Made by a program: the position numbers and the translations under genes | In this document: in pieces, positions 1 through 6,711 of the stretch | Layout of the letters: each line of letters opens with the position of its first letter | Position numbering within the stretch: position 1 is the stretch's first letter | From: Pseudomonas sp. | Lineage (GTDB): Bacteria > Pseudomonadota > Gammaproteobacteria > Pseudomonadales > Pseudomonadaceae | Direction: 5' to 3' | DNA length: 6,711 nucleotides | Assembly: GCA_003525045.1 (NCBI GenBank) | Contig: DQGF01000221.1 | Location: 2,274 to 8,984, forward strand | Notes under the pieces: model-generated | What the model saw: only the letters and a program-made list of their open reading frames with translations | Databases searched by the model: none | What the model was told of the DNA's origin: nothing

Positions 1-728
1 GCTTCGTCATTGAGCTCGAGGGGTTGGCCGGCGACGATCACCTGTTTGCAACCACCGCCGGACAATTGCAGCTGCGCCGGCATTTGCGGGATGGTCGTTC
101 CTTCGCGCAACCGCTGCTTGGCCAGGTCCTTGTTTTCCGCCCCTTCCAGCACGTCCAGTTCGTAGGTCGAAGCGCCAATGACCTGATCACGGGCATAGCC
201 GGTCATATCCAGGAAGCCAGGGTTGACCTTGATGTAGCGCAAGTCGCTGAGTCGGCAGATCACCGCAGGAGCCGGGTTGGCGTTGAAGGTCTTTTCGAAA
301 CGCTGCTCGGCGCTGGCCCACTCGGTGACATCATCCATGATCAATACCAGCGACTCCGGTTCGCCAGCCGTGTCTGTCAGCACCATGCTGCGCACGTTGT
401 GAACCCAGGTATGCTCTTCGTCCCCGGTCGGCGTCACCTCAACCAGCACATCGCCGAAGGTCTCGCCGCGCGCCACGCGACTGATCGGGTAATTGTCGGC
501 CGGGACCGGATGATTATTGCGATAACGCAAGGCGAAGCGCCTGGCGTATTCCCTGGCATTGGCCCCCAGGTCACCGATCCGACTGACCCCGTGCATGGCC
601 AGCGCGGCCTCGTTGGCCCAGAGAATGGTCTGGTCGAGCTCCAGCAGAATCACCCCGTCGGACAGGCCGGCAATGATTTGCTGCAACTGCCGGCGATTGG
701 TTTCGGTGGTCAGGATGTCCTGGCTCAT
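1..728 (-). CDS. Double PAS-domain sensor/regulator protein, N-terminal part (continues past base 1)
   Basis: The minus strand is open from an ATG at 726-728 to the window edge (242 codons). GGAG lies five bases before the ATG, a good ribosome binding site. Two PAS-like modules are seen. The first, about residues 12-135, has the pattern 'ii.gLsDGVilleLD.tIlwANeAAL' and ends in DDVTE, like the DITE-type tail common after PAS/PAC domains. The second, about 144-240, has 'F..NPAPAVICRLSDLRYIKVNPGFLDMTGY' features, with N169, F172 and T176-G177-Y178 typical of PAS cores. No signal peptide or membrane segment is visible, so it is probably cytoplasmic. The output domain (histidine kinase, HTH, GGDEF or other) is beyond the window, so its mode of action cannot be called. 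It lies 135 bases downstream of the amidohydrolase on the same strand, which makes it a candidate sensor for the pathway; this is inference. Ligand or cofactor is unknown. Confidence 0.8.
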   Translation of the reverse strand, partial: MSQDILTTETNRRQLQQIIAGLSDGVILLELDQTILWANEAALAMHGVSRIGDLGANAREYARRFALRYRNNHPVPADNYPISRVARGETFGDVLVEVTPTGDEEHTWVHNVRSMVLTDTAGEPESLVLIMDDVTEWASAEQRFEKTFNANPAPAVICRLSDLRYIKVNPGFLDMTGYARDQVIGASTYELDVLEGAENKDLAKQRLREGTTIPQMPAQLQLSGGGCKQVIVAGQPLELNDE

Positions 729-863
729 TGCATCTCCACACGTGCGGCGGCGCGTTTACGCATCGCCCTGTGAAGATTACGACCGCGGGCGGGCGTGATC
801 GTGCAGAGGGTGTTCGCCGAGCGTGCCGGGAAACACGGTCAATGTAGGCGCTGCTTTTGCTCG
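729..863. other. Gap between PAS gene and amidohydrolase
   Basis: 135 GC-rich bases between two minus-strand genes. Apart from the PAS gene's ribosome binding site (reverse of CTCC at 734-737) I see no terminator, clear promoter or repeat. Read-through from the amidohydrolase into the PAS gene is therefore plausible. Confidence 0.5.
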
Positions 864-2147
864 TCAGGCAGCCATTTGACCGCTGGCAATGGCCGCCGAA
901 GCCGCCAGCATCGCCCGCAACAACACCGCACACCCGGCCGCCAAATCATCCGGCGCGGCGTTCTCGATTTCATTGTGGCTGATGCCGCCTTCGCACGGCA
1001 CGAAGATCATCCCGGCCGGACCGAGCTCGGCGAGGAAGATTGCGTCATGGCCTGCCCCGCTGACGATGTCCATGTGCGACAGCCCCAGCCCTTGGGCGGC
1101 ATCACGTACCGCTTCAACGCAGCCTTTGTCGAAGTACAACGGCGGAAAATCGGCAGTGGGTGTCAGTTCGTAGGTCAGGCCATGGGCCTCGCAAGTGGTT
1201 TCAATCACCTCACGGACTTCTGCGATCATCGAATCCAGACGCGCCGGTTCCAGATGACGGAAGTCGAGGGTCATGCGCACTTCACCGGGAATGACGTTGC
1301 GCGAGCCGGGGTAGGCTTGCAGGCAACCGACCGTGCCGCAGGCGTGGGGTTGATGGCCGAGGGCGGCGCGGTTGACGGCACCGACGATGATCGAAGCGCC
1401 AACCAGGGCGTCCTTGCGCAGGTGCATCGGGGTCGGGCCGGCGTGGGCTTCGACGCCGCGCAGTTTCAGGTCGAACCATTTCTGCCCGAGGGCGCCCATG
1501 ACGATGCCTATGGTTTTTTGTTCGTCTTCGAGGATCGGGCCTTGCTCGATGTGCGCTTCGAAATAGGCACCGACGGCGTGACCGCTGACCTTGCGCGGGC
1601 CGGCGTAGCCGATGGCGTTCAATGCGGCGCCGACGGTGATGCCTTCGGCGTCGACCTTGGCCAGGGTTTCTTCGAGGGTGAATTTCTCCGCGAACACACC
1701 GGAGCCCATCATGCAGGGGGCGAAGCGCGAGCCTTCTTCGTTGGTCCAGACCACCACTTCCAGCGGTGCTTCAGTTTCCACTCCCAGGTCGTTGAGGGTG
1801 CGCAGGACTTCGACGCCGGCCAGTACACCGAAGCAGCCATCGAACTTGCCCCCGGTGGGTTGGGTGTCGATATGGCTGCCGGTCATGACCGGTGGCAAGT
1901 CTGGATTGCGCCCGGGGCGGCGGGCGAAGATGTTGCCGACGGCGTCGATGCTGACGGTGCAGCCAGCATCGATGCACCACTTCACGAAAATGTCCCGGGC
2001 CTGGCGGTCGAGATCGGTCAGGGCCAAACGGCAGACGCCGCCCTTTACCGTGGCGCCGAGCTGGGCCAGCTCCATGAGCGATTGCCACAGGCGGTCGCGG
2101 TTGATGTGCTGATGGCTGGACTGCAGAACGTCTACGGCAGCGTTCAT
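864..2147 (-). CDS. Zn-dependent N-carbamoyl amidohydrolase (beta-ureidopropionase / N-carbamoyl-amino-acid hydrolase, M20 family)
   Basis: A 427-residue protein, a usual length for the allantoate amidohydrolase/HyuC/beta-ureidopropionase branch of M20 dimetal peptidases. It would cleave N-carbamoyl-beta-alanine to beta-alanine, CO2 and NH3 in the cytoplasm. Expected metal ligands are present: H92 in GSHIDTQPTGG, bridging D103 in KFDG, E138 of the catalytic pair E137-E138 in TNEEGSRF, H199 in AHIEQGP and H391 in GGISHNEIE. The lid/dimerisation domain, about 215-330, carries GVEAHAGPTPM (H235), then RKDAL, and SRNVIPGEV (N284). GAGHDA (H367) is also conserved. The start is backed by GAGGAG six bases upstream. 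It lies 141 bases downstream of the transporter, with a REPIN between. The context with dihydropyrimidinase and PreT favours beta-ureidopropionase, but L-N-carbamoylase or allantoate activity cannot be excluded from sequence alone. Names used for such genes include pydC, hyuC and amaB; I leave the symbol blank. Confidence 0.93.
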   Translation of the reverse strand: MNAAVDVLQSSHQHINRDRLWQSLMELAQLGATVKGGVCRLALTDLDRQARDIFVKWCIDAGCTVSIDAVGNIFARRPGRNPDLPPVMTGSHIDTQPTGGKFDGCFGVLAGVEVLRTLNDLGVETEAPLEVVVWTNEEGSRFAPCMMGSGVFAEKFTLEETLAKVDAEGITVGAALNAIGYAGPRKVSGHAVGAYFEAHIEQGPILEDEQKTIGIVMGALGQKWFDLKLRGVEAHAGPTPMHLRKDALVGASIIVGAVNRAALGHQPHACGTVGCLQAYPGSRNVIPGEVRMTLDFRHLEPARLDSMIAEVREVIETTCEAHGLTYELTPTADFPPLYFDKGCVEAVRDAAQGLGLSHMDIVSGAGHDAIFLAELGPAGMIFVPCEGGISHNEIENAAPDDLAAGCAVLLRAMLAASAAIASGQMAA

Positions 2148-2205
2148 GATGATCTCCTCAGGCAGTTCTTATGGATTTCTTCAGGCATTTTTTTGTCGTT
2201 TATGA

Positions 2206-2283
2206 GGCCGCCTTCGCGAGCAGACCCGCTCCTACATTTGAAATGCATTCCCCTGTGGGAGCGAGCCTGCTCGCGAAGGGGCC
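2206..2283. repeat. REPIN (inverted pair of REP sequences) between amidohydrolase and transporter
   Basis: Two REP units face each other: about 2206-2235 and 2255-2283, separated by a 19-base loop. The arms share the CCTTCGCGAGCAG core, with a few mismatches and one extra base, so the stem is imperfect. The units have the GGAGCGAG...CTCGCGAAGG form abundant in P. fluorescens-group genomes, where such elements are moved by RAYT transposases encoded elsewhere. It sits only six bases past the transporter stop codon, in the transcribed gap before the amidohydrolase. There it could form a hairpin that protects upstream mRNA or reduces downstream expression; this is inference. Confidence 0.88.
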
Positions 2284-2288
2284 ATCCG

Positions 2289-3773
2289 TCACACCGCAGA
2301 TTTCACGGCAGTCGGGCTCGGCCGCATTGCACTCAAGCCGTAATAAATCAGCCCGCCCAGTGCCGAACCGGTAAACCAGCCATAGCTGTAGAACCAGCTG
2401 AACACATCGCTACCGAGCGACAACAGCGTCAACACCACCGGCACGCCGAAGGCGATAAACCCGAACCAGTTCCACGCCGGGTAGACGTCATCCCGATACA
2501 GCCCGGCCAGATCCAGCTGCTGTTTCTTGATCAGGAAATAGTCCACCACCATGATCCCGGCGATCGGGCCCAGCAGGCTGGAGTAACCCAGCAACCAGTT
2601 GGAATAGACCGTTTCCAGACTCAAATCGGAGACAATCAGCCCAAGCTTTTTCAGCAGTTCATGGCCCATCAGCACCAGCCCGACCAGTCCGGTGAGCATC
2701 ACCGCCTTGGTCCGGTTGATCACCTTGGGCGCAATGTTCTGGAAGTCGTTGGTCGGCGAAACGATGTTCGCTGCGGTGTTGGTCGACAGGGTGGCGATGA
2801 TGATCAGCGCCATGGCCAGCGCAACCCAGACCGGGCTCTGGATATGGCCGATCAAGGTGACCGGATCGGAGACGGTAACACCCACCAGTTTCACCGACGC
2901 CGCCGTCATCACCACGCCCAGCGACGCGAACAGAAACATGGTCAGGGGCAAGCCGATGATCTGCCCGACAATCTGGTCTTTCTGGCTTTTCGCATAGCGG
3001 CTGAAGTCCGGGATGTTCAGGGACAAGGTGGCCCAGAACCCGACCATCGCCGTCAGCCCGGCGGCGAAGTAACTGACCACACTCGCCCCTTCCGGACGTT
3101 TGGGCGGGATCGCCAGCAATTCGCTCATCGACACATTCGGCATCGCCCACACCAGCAGCCCCACACCGACCAGCACTAGCAGCGGCGCCGACAGTGTTTC
3201 CAGCCACTTGATCGATTCGGCGCCACGAATCACCACCCACAGATTCAGCACCCAGAACACCATGAAACCGATGACTTCGCCGGTGCCGCCCAGTGACTTC
3301 CAGCCTTCGAATACCGAGCCCAGAAACAAGTGGATCGCCAGCCCGCCGAACATCGTCTGGATGCCGAACCAGCCGCAGGCCACCAACGCGCGGATCAGGC
3401 ATGGAATGTTGGACCCGAGGATGCCGAAGGACGAACGCAGCAACACCGGAAACGGAATGCCGTATTTGGTGCCAGGGAAGGCGTTAAGTGTCAGCGGGAT
3501 CAGGACAATGATGTTGGCGAACAGAATCGCCAGCAGCGCTTCGCCCACGCTCAAGCCGAAGTAGGCAGTGAGTACCCCGCCGAGGGTGTAGGTAGGCACG
3601 CAGATCGCCATGCCGACCCACAATGCGGTGATGTGCCATTTGTTCCAGGTTCGCTCGCGCACCTTGGTCGGTGCCATGTCGTGGTTATAACGGGGACTGT
3701 CGAGGACATCGCTGCCGGCTTCGAGCTCGAACAAGCCGTCGCGCTCGGTCACTTGCGATCTGATCTGTTGCAT
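2289..3773 (-). CDS. NCS1-family transporter (nucleobase/hydantoin:cation symporter, Mhp1-like)
   Basis: A 494-residue membrane protein with about twelve hydrophobic segments starting near residue 47, after a polar acidic N-terminus. It should import a pyrimidine, dihydropyrimidine or hydantoin across the inner membrane with a cation. NCS1 marks seen: the first helix around WVGMAICVPTYTLGG (52-66), GWFGIQ with W135 and Q139 (matching Mhp1 W117 and Q121), GFW then LSLNIPDFSRYAKSQ with W247 (probably Mhp1 W220), and ANIVSPTNDF with N336 (probably Mhp1 N318). The place of Mhp1 Q42 appears to hold C58, so specificity may differ from hydantoin transport; I aligned this by eye. The ATG at 3771-3773 has GGAG five bases upstream; Met33 is a possible but less supported later start. 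It is the first gene of the minus-strand set, reading away from the shared control region, and is probably cotranscribed with the amidohydrolase. Confidence 0.93.
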   Translation of the reverse strand: MQQIRSQVTERDGLFELEAGSDVLDSPRYNHDMAPTKVRERTWNKWHITALWVGMAICVPTYTLGGVLTAYFGLSVGEALLAILFANIIVLIPLTLNAFPGTKYGIPFPVLLRSSFGILGSNIPCLIRALVACGWFGIQTMFGGLAIHLFLGSVFEGWKSLGGTGEVIGFMVFWVLNLWVVIRGAESIKWLETLSAPLLVLVGVGLLVWAMPNVSMSELLAIPPKRPEGASVVSYFAAGLTAMVGFWATLSLNIPDFSRYAKSQKDQIVGQIIGLPLTMFLFASLGVVMTAASVKLVGVTVSDPVTLIGHIQSPVWVALAMALIIIATLSTNTAANIVSPTNDFQNIAPKVINRTKAVMLTGLVGLVLMGHELLKKLGLIVSDLSLETVYSNWLLGYSSLLGPIAGIMVVDYFLIKKQQLDLAGLYRDDVYPAWNWFGFIAFGVPVVLTLLSLGSDVFSWFYSYGWFTGSALGGLIYYGLSAMRPSPTAVKSAV

Positions 3774-3869
3774 GGCCGCTCCACTGTTCTTTGAATTATT
3801 TTTTGCTCATCAAGGGCTGACGGCTTCAACAACCGTGCCGGGCACCCCGTCTGCGCATCGGGCAGTTCC

Positions 3870-3898
3870 ATAAAAACTTTGTAAACAACTGATGTACA
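3870..3898 (-). promoter_or_regulatory. Possible sigma-70-type promoter for the transporter operon
   Basis: On the minus strand TGTACA (3898-3893) is followed after 17 bases by TTTTAT (3875-3870). Each hexamer matches four of six consensus positions. Transcription would start near 3862, leaving a leader of about 90 bases before the ATG at 3773. The -35 lies in the centre of the perfect palindrome 3887-3904, a layout expected for a regulated promoter. Prediction by eye only. Confidence 0.3.
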
Positions 3899-3904
3899 TC
3901 AGTT
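3887..3904. promoter_or_regulatory. Perfect 18-bp palindrome, candidate operator
   Basis: AACTGATGTACATCAGTT reads the same on both strands without any mismatch or spacer. This is typical of a binding site for a dimeric helix-turn-helix regulator. It lies about 115 bases upstream of the transporter start codon and covers a possible -35 element of that operon. The cognate regulator cannot be named from the sequence. Confidence 0.6.
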
Positions 3905-4098
3905 TTATTTATCCAAATATGAATCCCCGGTTACTTGTCACGCCACCCGGGCTGATCATCTGACAAGTCGTCCAAACCGTCGGGATTCAATCTGGTGCAT
4001 CTGTTTTTTTTCAAGGTTGCGCATCAACCATAGACCATCTCTCAAGCGGCTGATTTCACATAGAAATCTCGTTCATTTTCAGAACCTGTCAAGTGCGT

Positions 4099-4131
4099 CA
4101 AAATGGTGAGGCACCTCACCATTTTGGTGAG
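4099..4131. promoter_or_regulatory. 28-bp interrupted palindrome with an extra half-site, candidate operator
   Basis: Arms CAAAATGGTGAGG (4099-4111) and CCTCACCATTTTG (4114-4126) are exact reverse complements around a two-base CA centre. The half-site TTGGTGAG then occurs again at 4124-4131, overlapping the right arm, so TGGTGAG is present three times within 33 bases. It lies about 200 bases upstream of hydA and 325 bases upstream of the transporter start. TGGT...ACCA ends are common in GntR-type operators, but the family assignment is a guess. Confidence 0.65.
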
Positions 4132-4161
4132 TTTGCAATTTTATCCTTCAATATCAATAAG

Positions 4162-4191
4162 TTGAAAAACTTATAAGCTTATAAAAATATT
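4162..4191 (+). promoter_or_regulatory. hydA: Possible promoter for hydA, with an AT-rich palindrome in its spacer
   Basis: TTGAAA at 4162-4167 matches five of six -35 positions. After 18 bases AATATT (4186-4191) is a weak -10. The spacer holds the perfect 14-bp palindrome TTATAAGCTTATAA (4171-4184), and TAAGTT/AACTTA (4158-4163/4168-4173) form another small inverted repeat. Transcription would start near 4198, giving a leader of about 125 bases. An alternative pair, TTGCCC at 4193 with TAGCTT at 4216, is weaker. Confidence 0.25.
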
Positions 4192-4223
4192 CTTGCCCAA
4201 TCCACAAACTGCAGCTAGCTTCT

Positions 4224-4255
4224 ATTCCTGACAGCACTGACAGGAATACTCCTGT
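4224..4255. promoter_or_regulatory. Overlapping inverted repeats in the hydA leader
   Basis: ATTCCTGACAG (4224-4234) and CTGACAGGAAT (4237-4247) are reverse complements except for one position per arm, around a CA centre. The right arm is reused in a second inverted repeat, ACAGGA (4240-4245) with TCCTGT (4250-4255). The block is 68 bases before the hydA start. It may be an operator or, if transcribed, two mutually exclusive RNA hairpins. Confidence 0.45.
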
Positions 4256-4283
4256 GGGTGTCTGCTTCATATAAAACATTTAG

Positions 4284-5762
<1,479 letters not shown>

Positions 5763-5768
5763 AATCCA

Positions 5769-5858
5769 GGCCTTCGGCCTTCGCGGGCAAGCCTCGCTCC
5801 TACATTTTGAAATGCACTCCCCTGTAGGAGCGAGGCTTGCCCGCGAAGGCCAAAGGCC
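5769..5858. repeat. REPIN with a perfect 28-bp stem between hydA and preT
   Basis: Arms 5776-5803 and 5824-5851 are exact reverse complements over 28 bases. With one mismatch the pairing extends to 5769-5858, giving 35-position arms. The loop is 20 bases and nearly identical to that of the REPIN at 2206-2283: both contain TTTGAAATGCA followed by TCCCCTG after one variable base. It starts six bases after the hydA stop codon. No T-run follows the stem, so it is not a standard rho-independent terminator, though so stable a hairpin may shape mRNA decay or read-through into preT. Confidence 0.93.
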
Positions 5859-5905
5859 CAGACAACACAAAAACAATGCCCCCCAGAGGCAGCACCTCAA
5901 TTACC

Positions 5906-5911
5906 GTGAGG
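5906..5911 (+). promoter_or_regulatory. Ribosome binding site that decides the preT GTG start
   Basis: GTGAGG lies eight bases before the GTG at 5920-5922. There is no in-frame ATG nearby, and the protein resembles its relatives right from this codon, so GTG is preferred. Confidence 0.6.
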
Positions 5912-5919
5912 CCAACACC

Positions 5920-6711
5920 GTGATCAAGACCCTGAACCACCTCCCGCATCCCCACGAGAATGCGGCCGCCCTCGCCGGCCATTTCACCGACCTGGCGCCG
6001 CCACTCAACAACCGCCAGGCTCATCTGGAAGCCTCTCGCTGCCTGTATTGCTACGACGCGCCGTGTGTGAATGCCTGTCCGAGCGACATCGACATCCCCT
6101 CGTTCATCCGCAACATCCACCAGGAAAACGTTCAGGGCGCCGCGCAGAAAATCCTCTCGGCCAATATCCTCGGCGGCAGTTGCGCACGGGTTTGCCCGAC
6201 GGAAATCCTCTGCCAGCAAGCCTGCGTGCGCAACAACGCCCACGAATGCGCACCGGTGCTGATCGGCCTGTTGCAACGTTACGCAGTGGACAATGCGCAC
6301 TTCAGCGAACACCCGTTCCAGCGCGCGGCCGCCACCGGCAAGCGCATCGCCGTGGTCGGTGCCGGGCCCGCCGGGTTGTCCTGCGCTCATCGCAGTGCCA
6401 TGCACGGTCATGACGTGGTGATTTTCGAGGCTCGGGAAAAGGCTGGCGGCCTCAACGAATACGGGATCGCCAAGTACAAACTGGTGGACGATTACGCGCA
6501 GAAGGAGCTTGAGTTCCTGCTGCAGATCGGCGGCATCGACATCCGCCACGGGCAGAAACTCGGCGACAACCTGACCCTCAGCGAGCTGCACCAACAGTTC
6601 GACGCGGTATTCCTCGGACTCGGCCTGGCGGCCAGCAAACAATTAGGCCTGGCCCATGAAGAGGCACCCGGCCTGCTCGCCGCCACCGACTACATCCGCG
6701 AACTGCGCCAG
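5920..6711 (+). CDS. preT: PreT-like NAD(P)-linked subunit of dihydropyrimidine dehydrogenase, N-terminal part (continues past 6711)
   Basis: Open from GTG at 5920 to the window edge, 264 codons without a stop. In E. coli the PreT-PreA enzyme interconverts uracil/thymine and their 5,6-dihydro forms with NAD(H); PreT takes electrons from NAD(P)H and passes them by FAD and Fe-S clusters to PreA. The N-terminal ferredoxin-like helical domain, about 25-130, has CLYCYDAPCVNACP (C41, C44, C49, C53) and CARVCPTEILCQQAC (C88, C92, C98, C102). Q119 in LIGLLQRYA aligns with the unusual Gln ligand (Q156) of mammalian DPD. A Rossmann motif VVGAGPAGLSCA (about 145-156), then E170 in VIFEA and GGLNEYGIAKYK, mark the FAD domain shared with the small subunit of glutamate synthase. 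The C-terminal NAD(P) domain is outside. A preA gene is expected immediately downstream. The GltD-like family is broad, but the context favours pyrimidine reduction. Confidence 0.92.
   Translation, partial: MIKTLNHLPHPHENAAALAGHFTDLAPPLNNRQAHLEASRCLYCYDAPCVNACPSDIDIPSFIRNIHQENVQGAAQKILSANILGGSCARVCPTEILCQQACVRNNAHECAPVLIGLLQRYAVDNAHFSEHPFQRAAATGKRIAVVGAGPAGLSCAHRSAMHGHDVVIFEAREKAGGLNEYGIAKYKLVDDYAQKELEFLLQIGGIDIRHGQKLGDNLTLSELHQQFDAVFLGLGLAASKQLGLAHEEAPGLLAATDYIRELRQ

Noticed and set aside
24..773. A 249-codon plus-strand open frame at the left end
   Set aside because: It is in exact codon register with the minus-strand PAS gene and lacks any known domain; the PAS motifs on the other strand are convincing.
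2206..2283. CRISPR-like repeat pair or insertion-sequence ends
   Set aside because: There are only two inverted units, no array of spacers, no target-site duplication and no transposase gene; the sequence is of the Pseudomonas REP type.
795..3179. A 794-codon plus-strand open frame antisense to the amidohydrolase and most of the transporter, reading through the REPIN
   Set aside because: The minus-strand genes have complete family motifs and good ribosome sites. The antisense translation is rich in H, R, Q, G and D without a recognisable domain, as expected for a shadow frame in GC-rich DNA.
3825..3840. Sigma-54-like promoter on the minus strand (CGGCACG, four bases, TTGAA)
   Set aside because: The spacing fits, but the key -12 GC dinucleotide is GA, so it is not a credible site without experimental support.
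5769..5858. Rho-independent terminator after hydA
   Set aside because: The stem is strong but no T-run follows it on the plus strand, and the sequence matches a REPIN.
5800..6642. A 280-codon minus-strand open frame opposite preT
   Set aside because: The plus-strand frame has the full Fe-S cysteine pattern and FAD motif; the opposite frame is a by-product of codon bias.

Overview
The window looks like chromosomal DNA of a Pseudomonas, most likely of the P. fluorescens group. Three things point there: the GC-rich codon use, the protein sequences, and two REP-doublet (REPIN) elements with the GGAGCGAG...CGCGAAGG core typical of that group. It carries most of a reductive pyrimidine (uracil/thymine) degradation locus, arranged as two divergent gene sets around a 549-base AT-rich control region. 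Both ends are cut by the window.

Minus strand, read right to left from the control region: an NCS1-family nucleobase/hydantoin-type transporter (2289-3773), a REPIN (2206-2283), an M20-family N-carbamoyl amidohydrolase (864-2147), then the start of a protein with two PAS domains (728 to beyond base 1). Plus strand: dihydropyrimidinase/D-hydantoinase (4323-5762), a second REPIN (5769-5858), and the N-terminal 264 codons of a PreT-like flavin/iron-sulfur subunit of dihydropyrimidine dehydrogenase (5920 to beyond 6711, with a GTG start).

The genes fit one pathway. The transporter would bring in a pyrimidine or hydantoin. PreT, with a PreA partner expected just outside the window, would reduce uracil or thymine to the dihydropyrimidine. 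Dihydropyrimidinase opens the ring to N-carbamoyl-beta-alanine or its methyl homologue. The amidohydrolase removes the carbamoyl group to give beta-alanine or beta-aminoisobutyrate, CO2 and ammonia. The PAS protein could be a sensor or regulator, but its output domain lies outside the window.

The enzymes are familiar. The less ordinary part is the control region 3774-4322, which is packed with palindromes: a perfect 18-bp one lying over a possible -35 of the minus-strand operon, a perfect 28-bp interrupted one with an extra half-site, an AT-rich 14-bp one, and a near-perfect 24-bp one overlapping a further inverted repeat just before hydA. No DNA-binding regulator is visible in the window. 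I found no RNA genes, CRISPR arrays, insertion sequences or clear rho-independent terminators, and no sign of a wholly new system.
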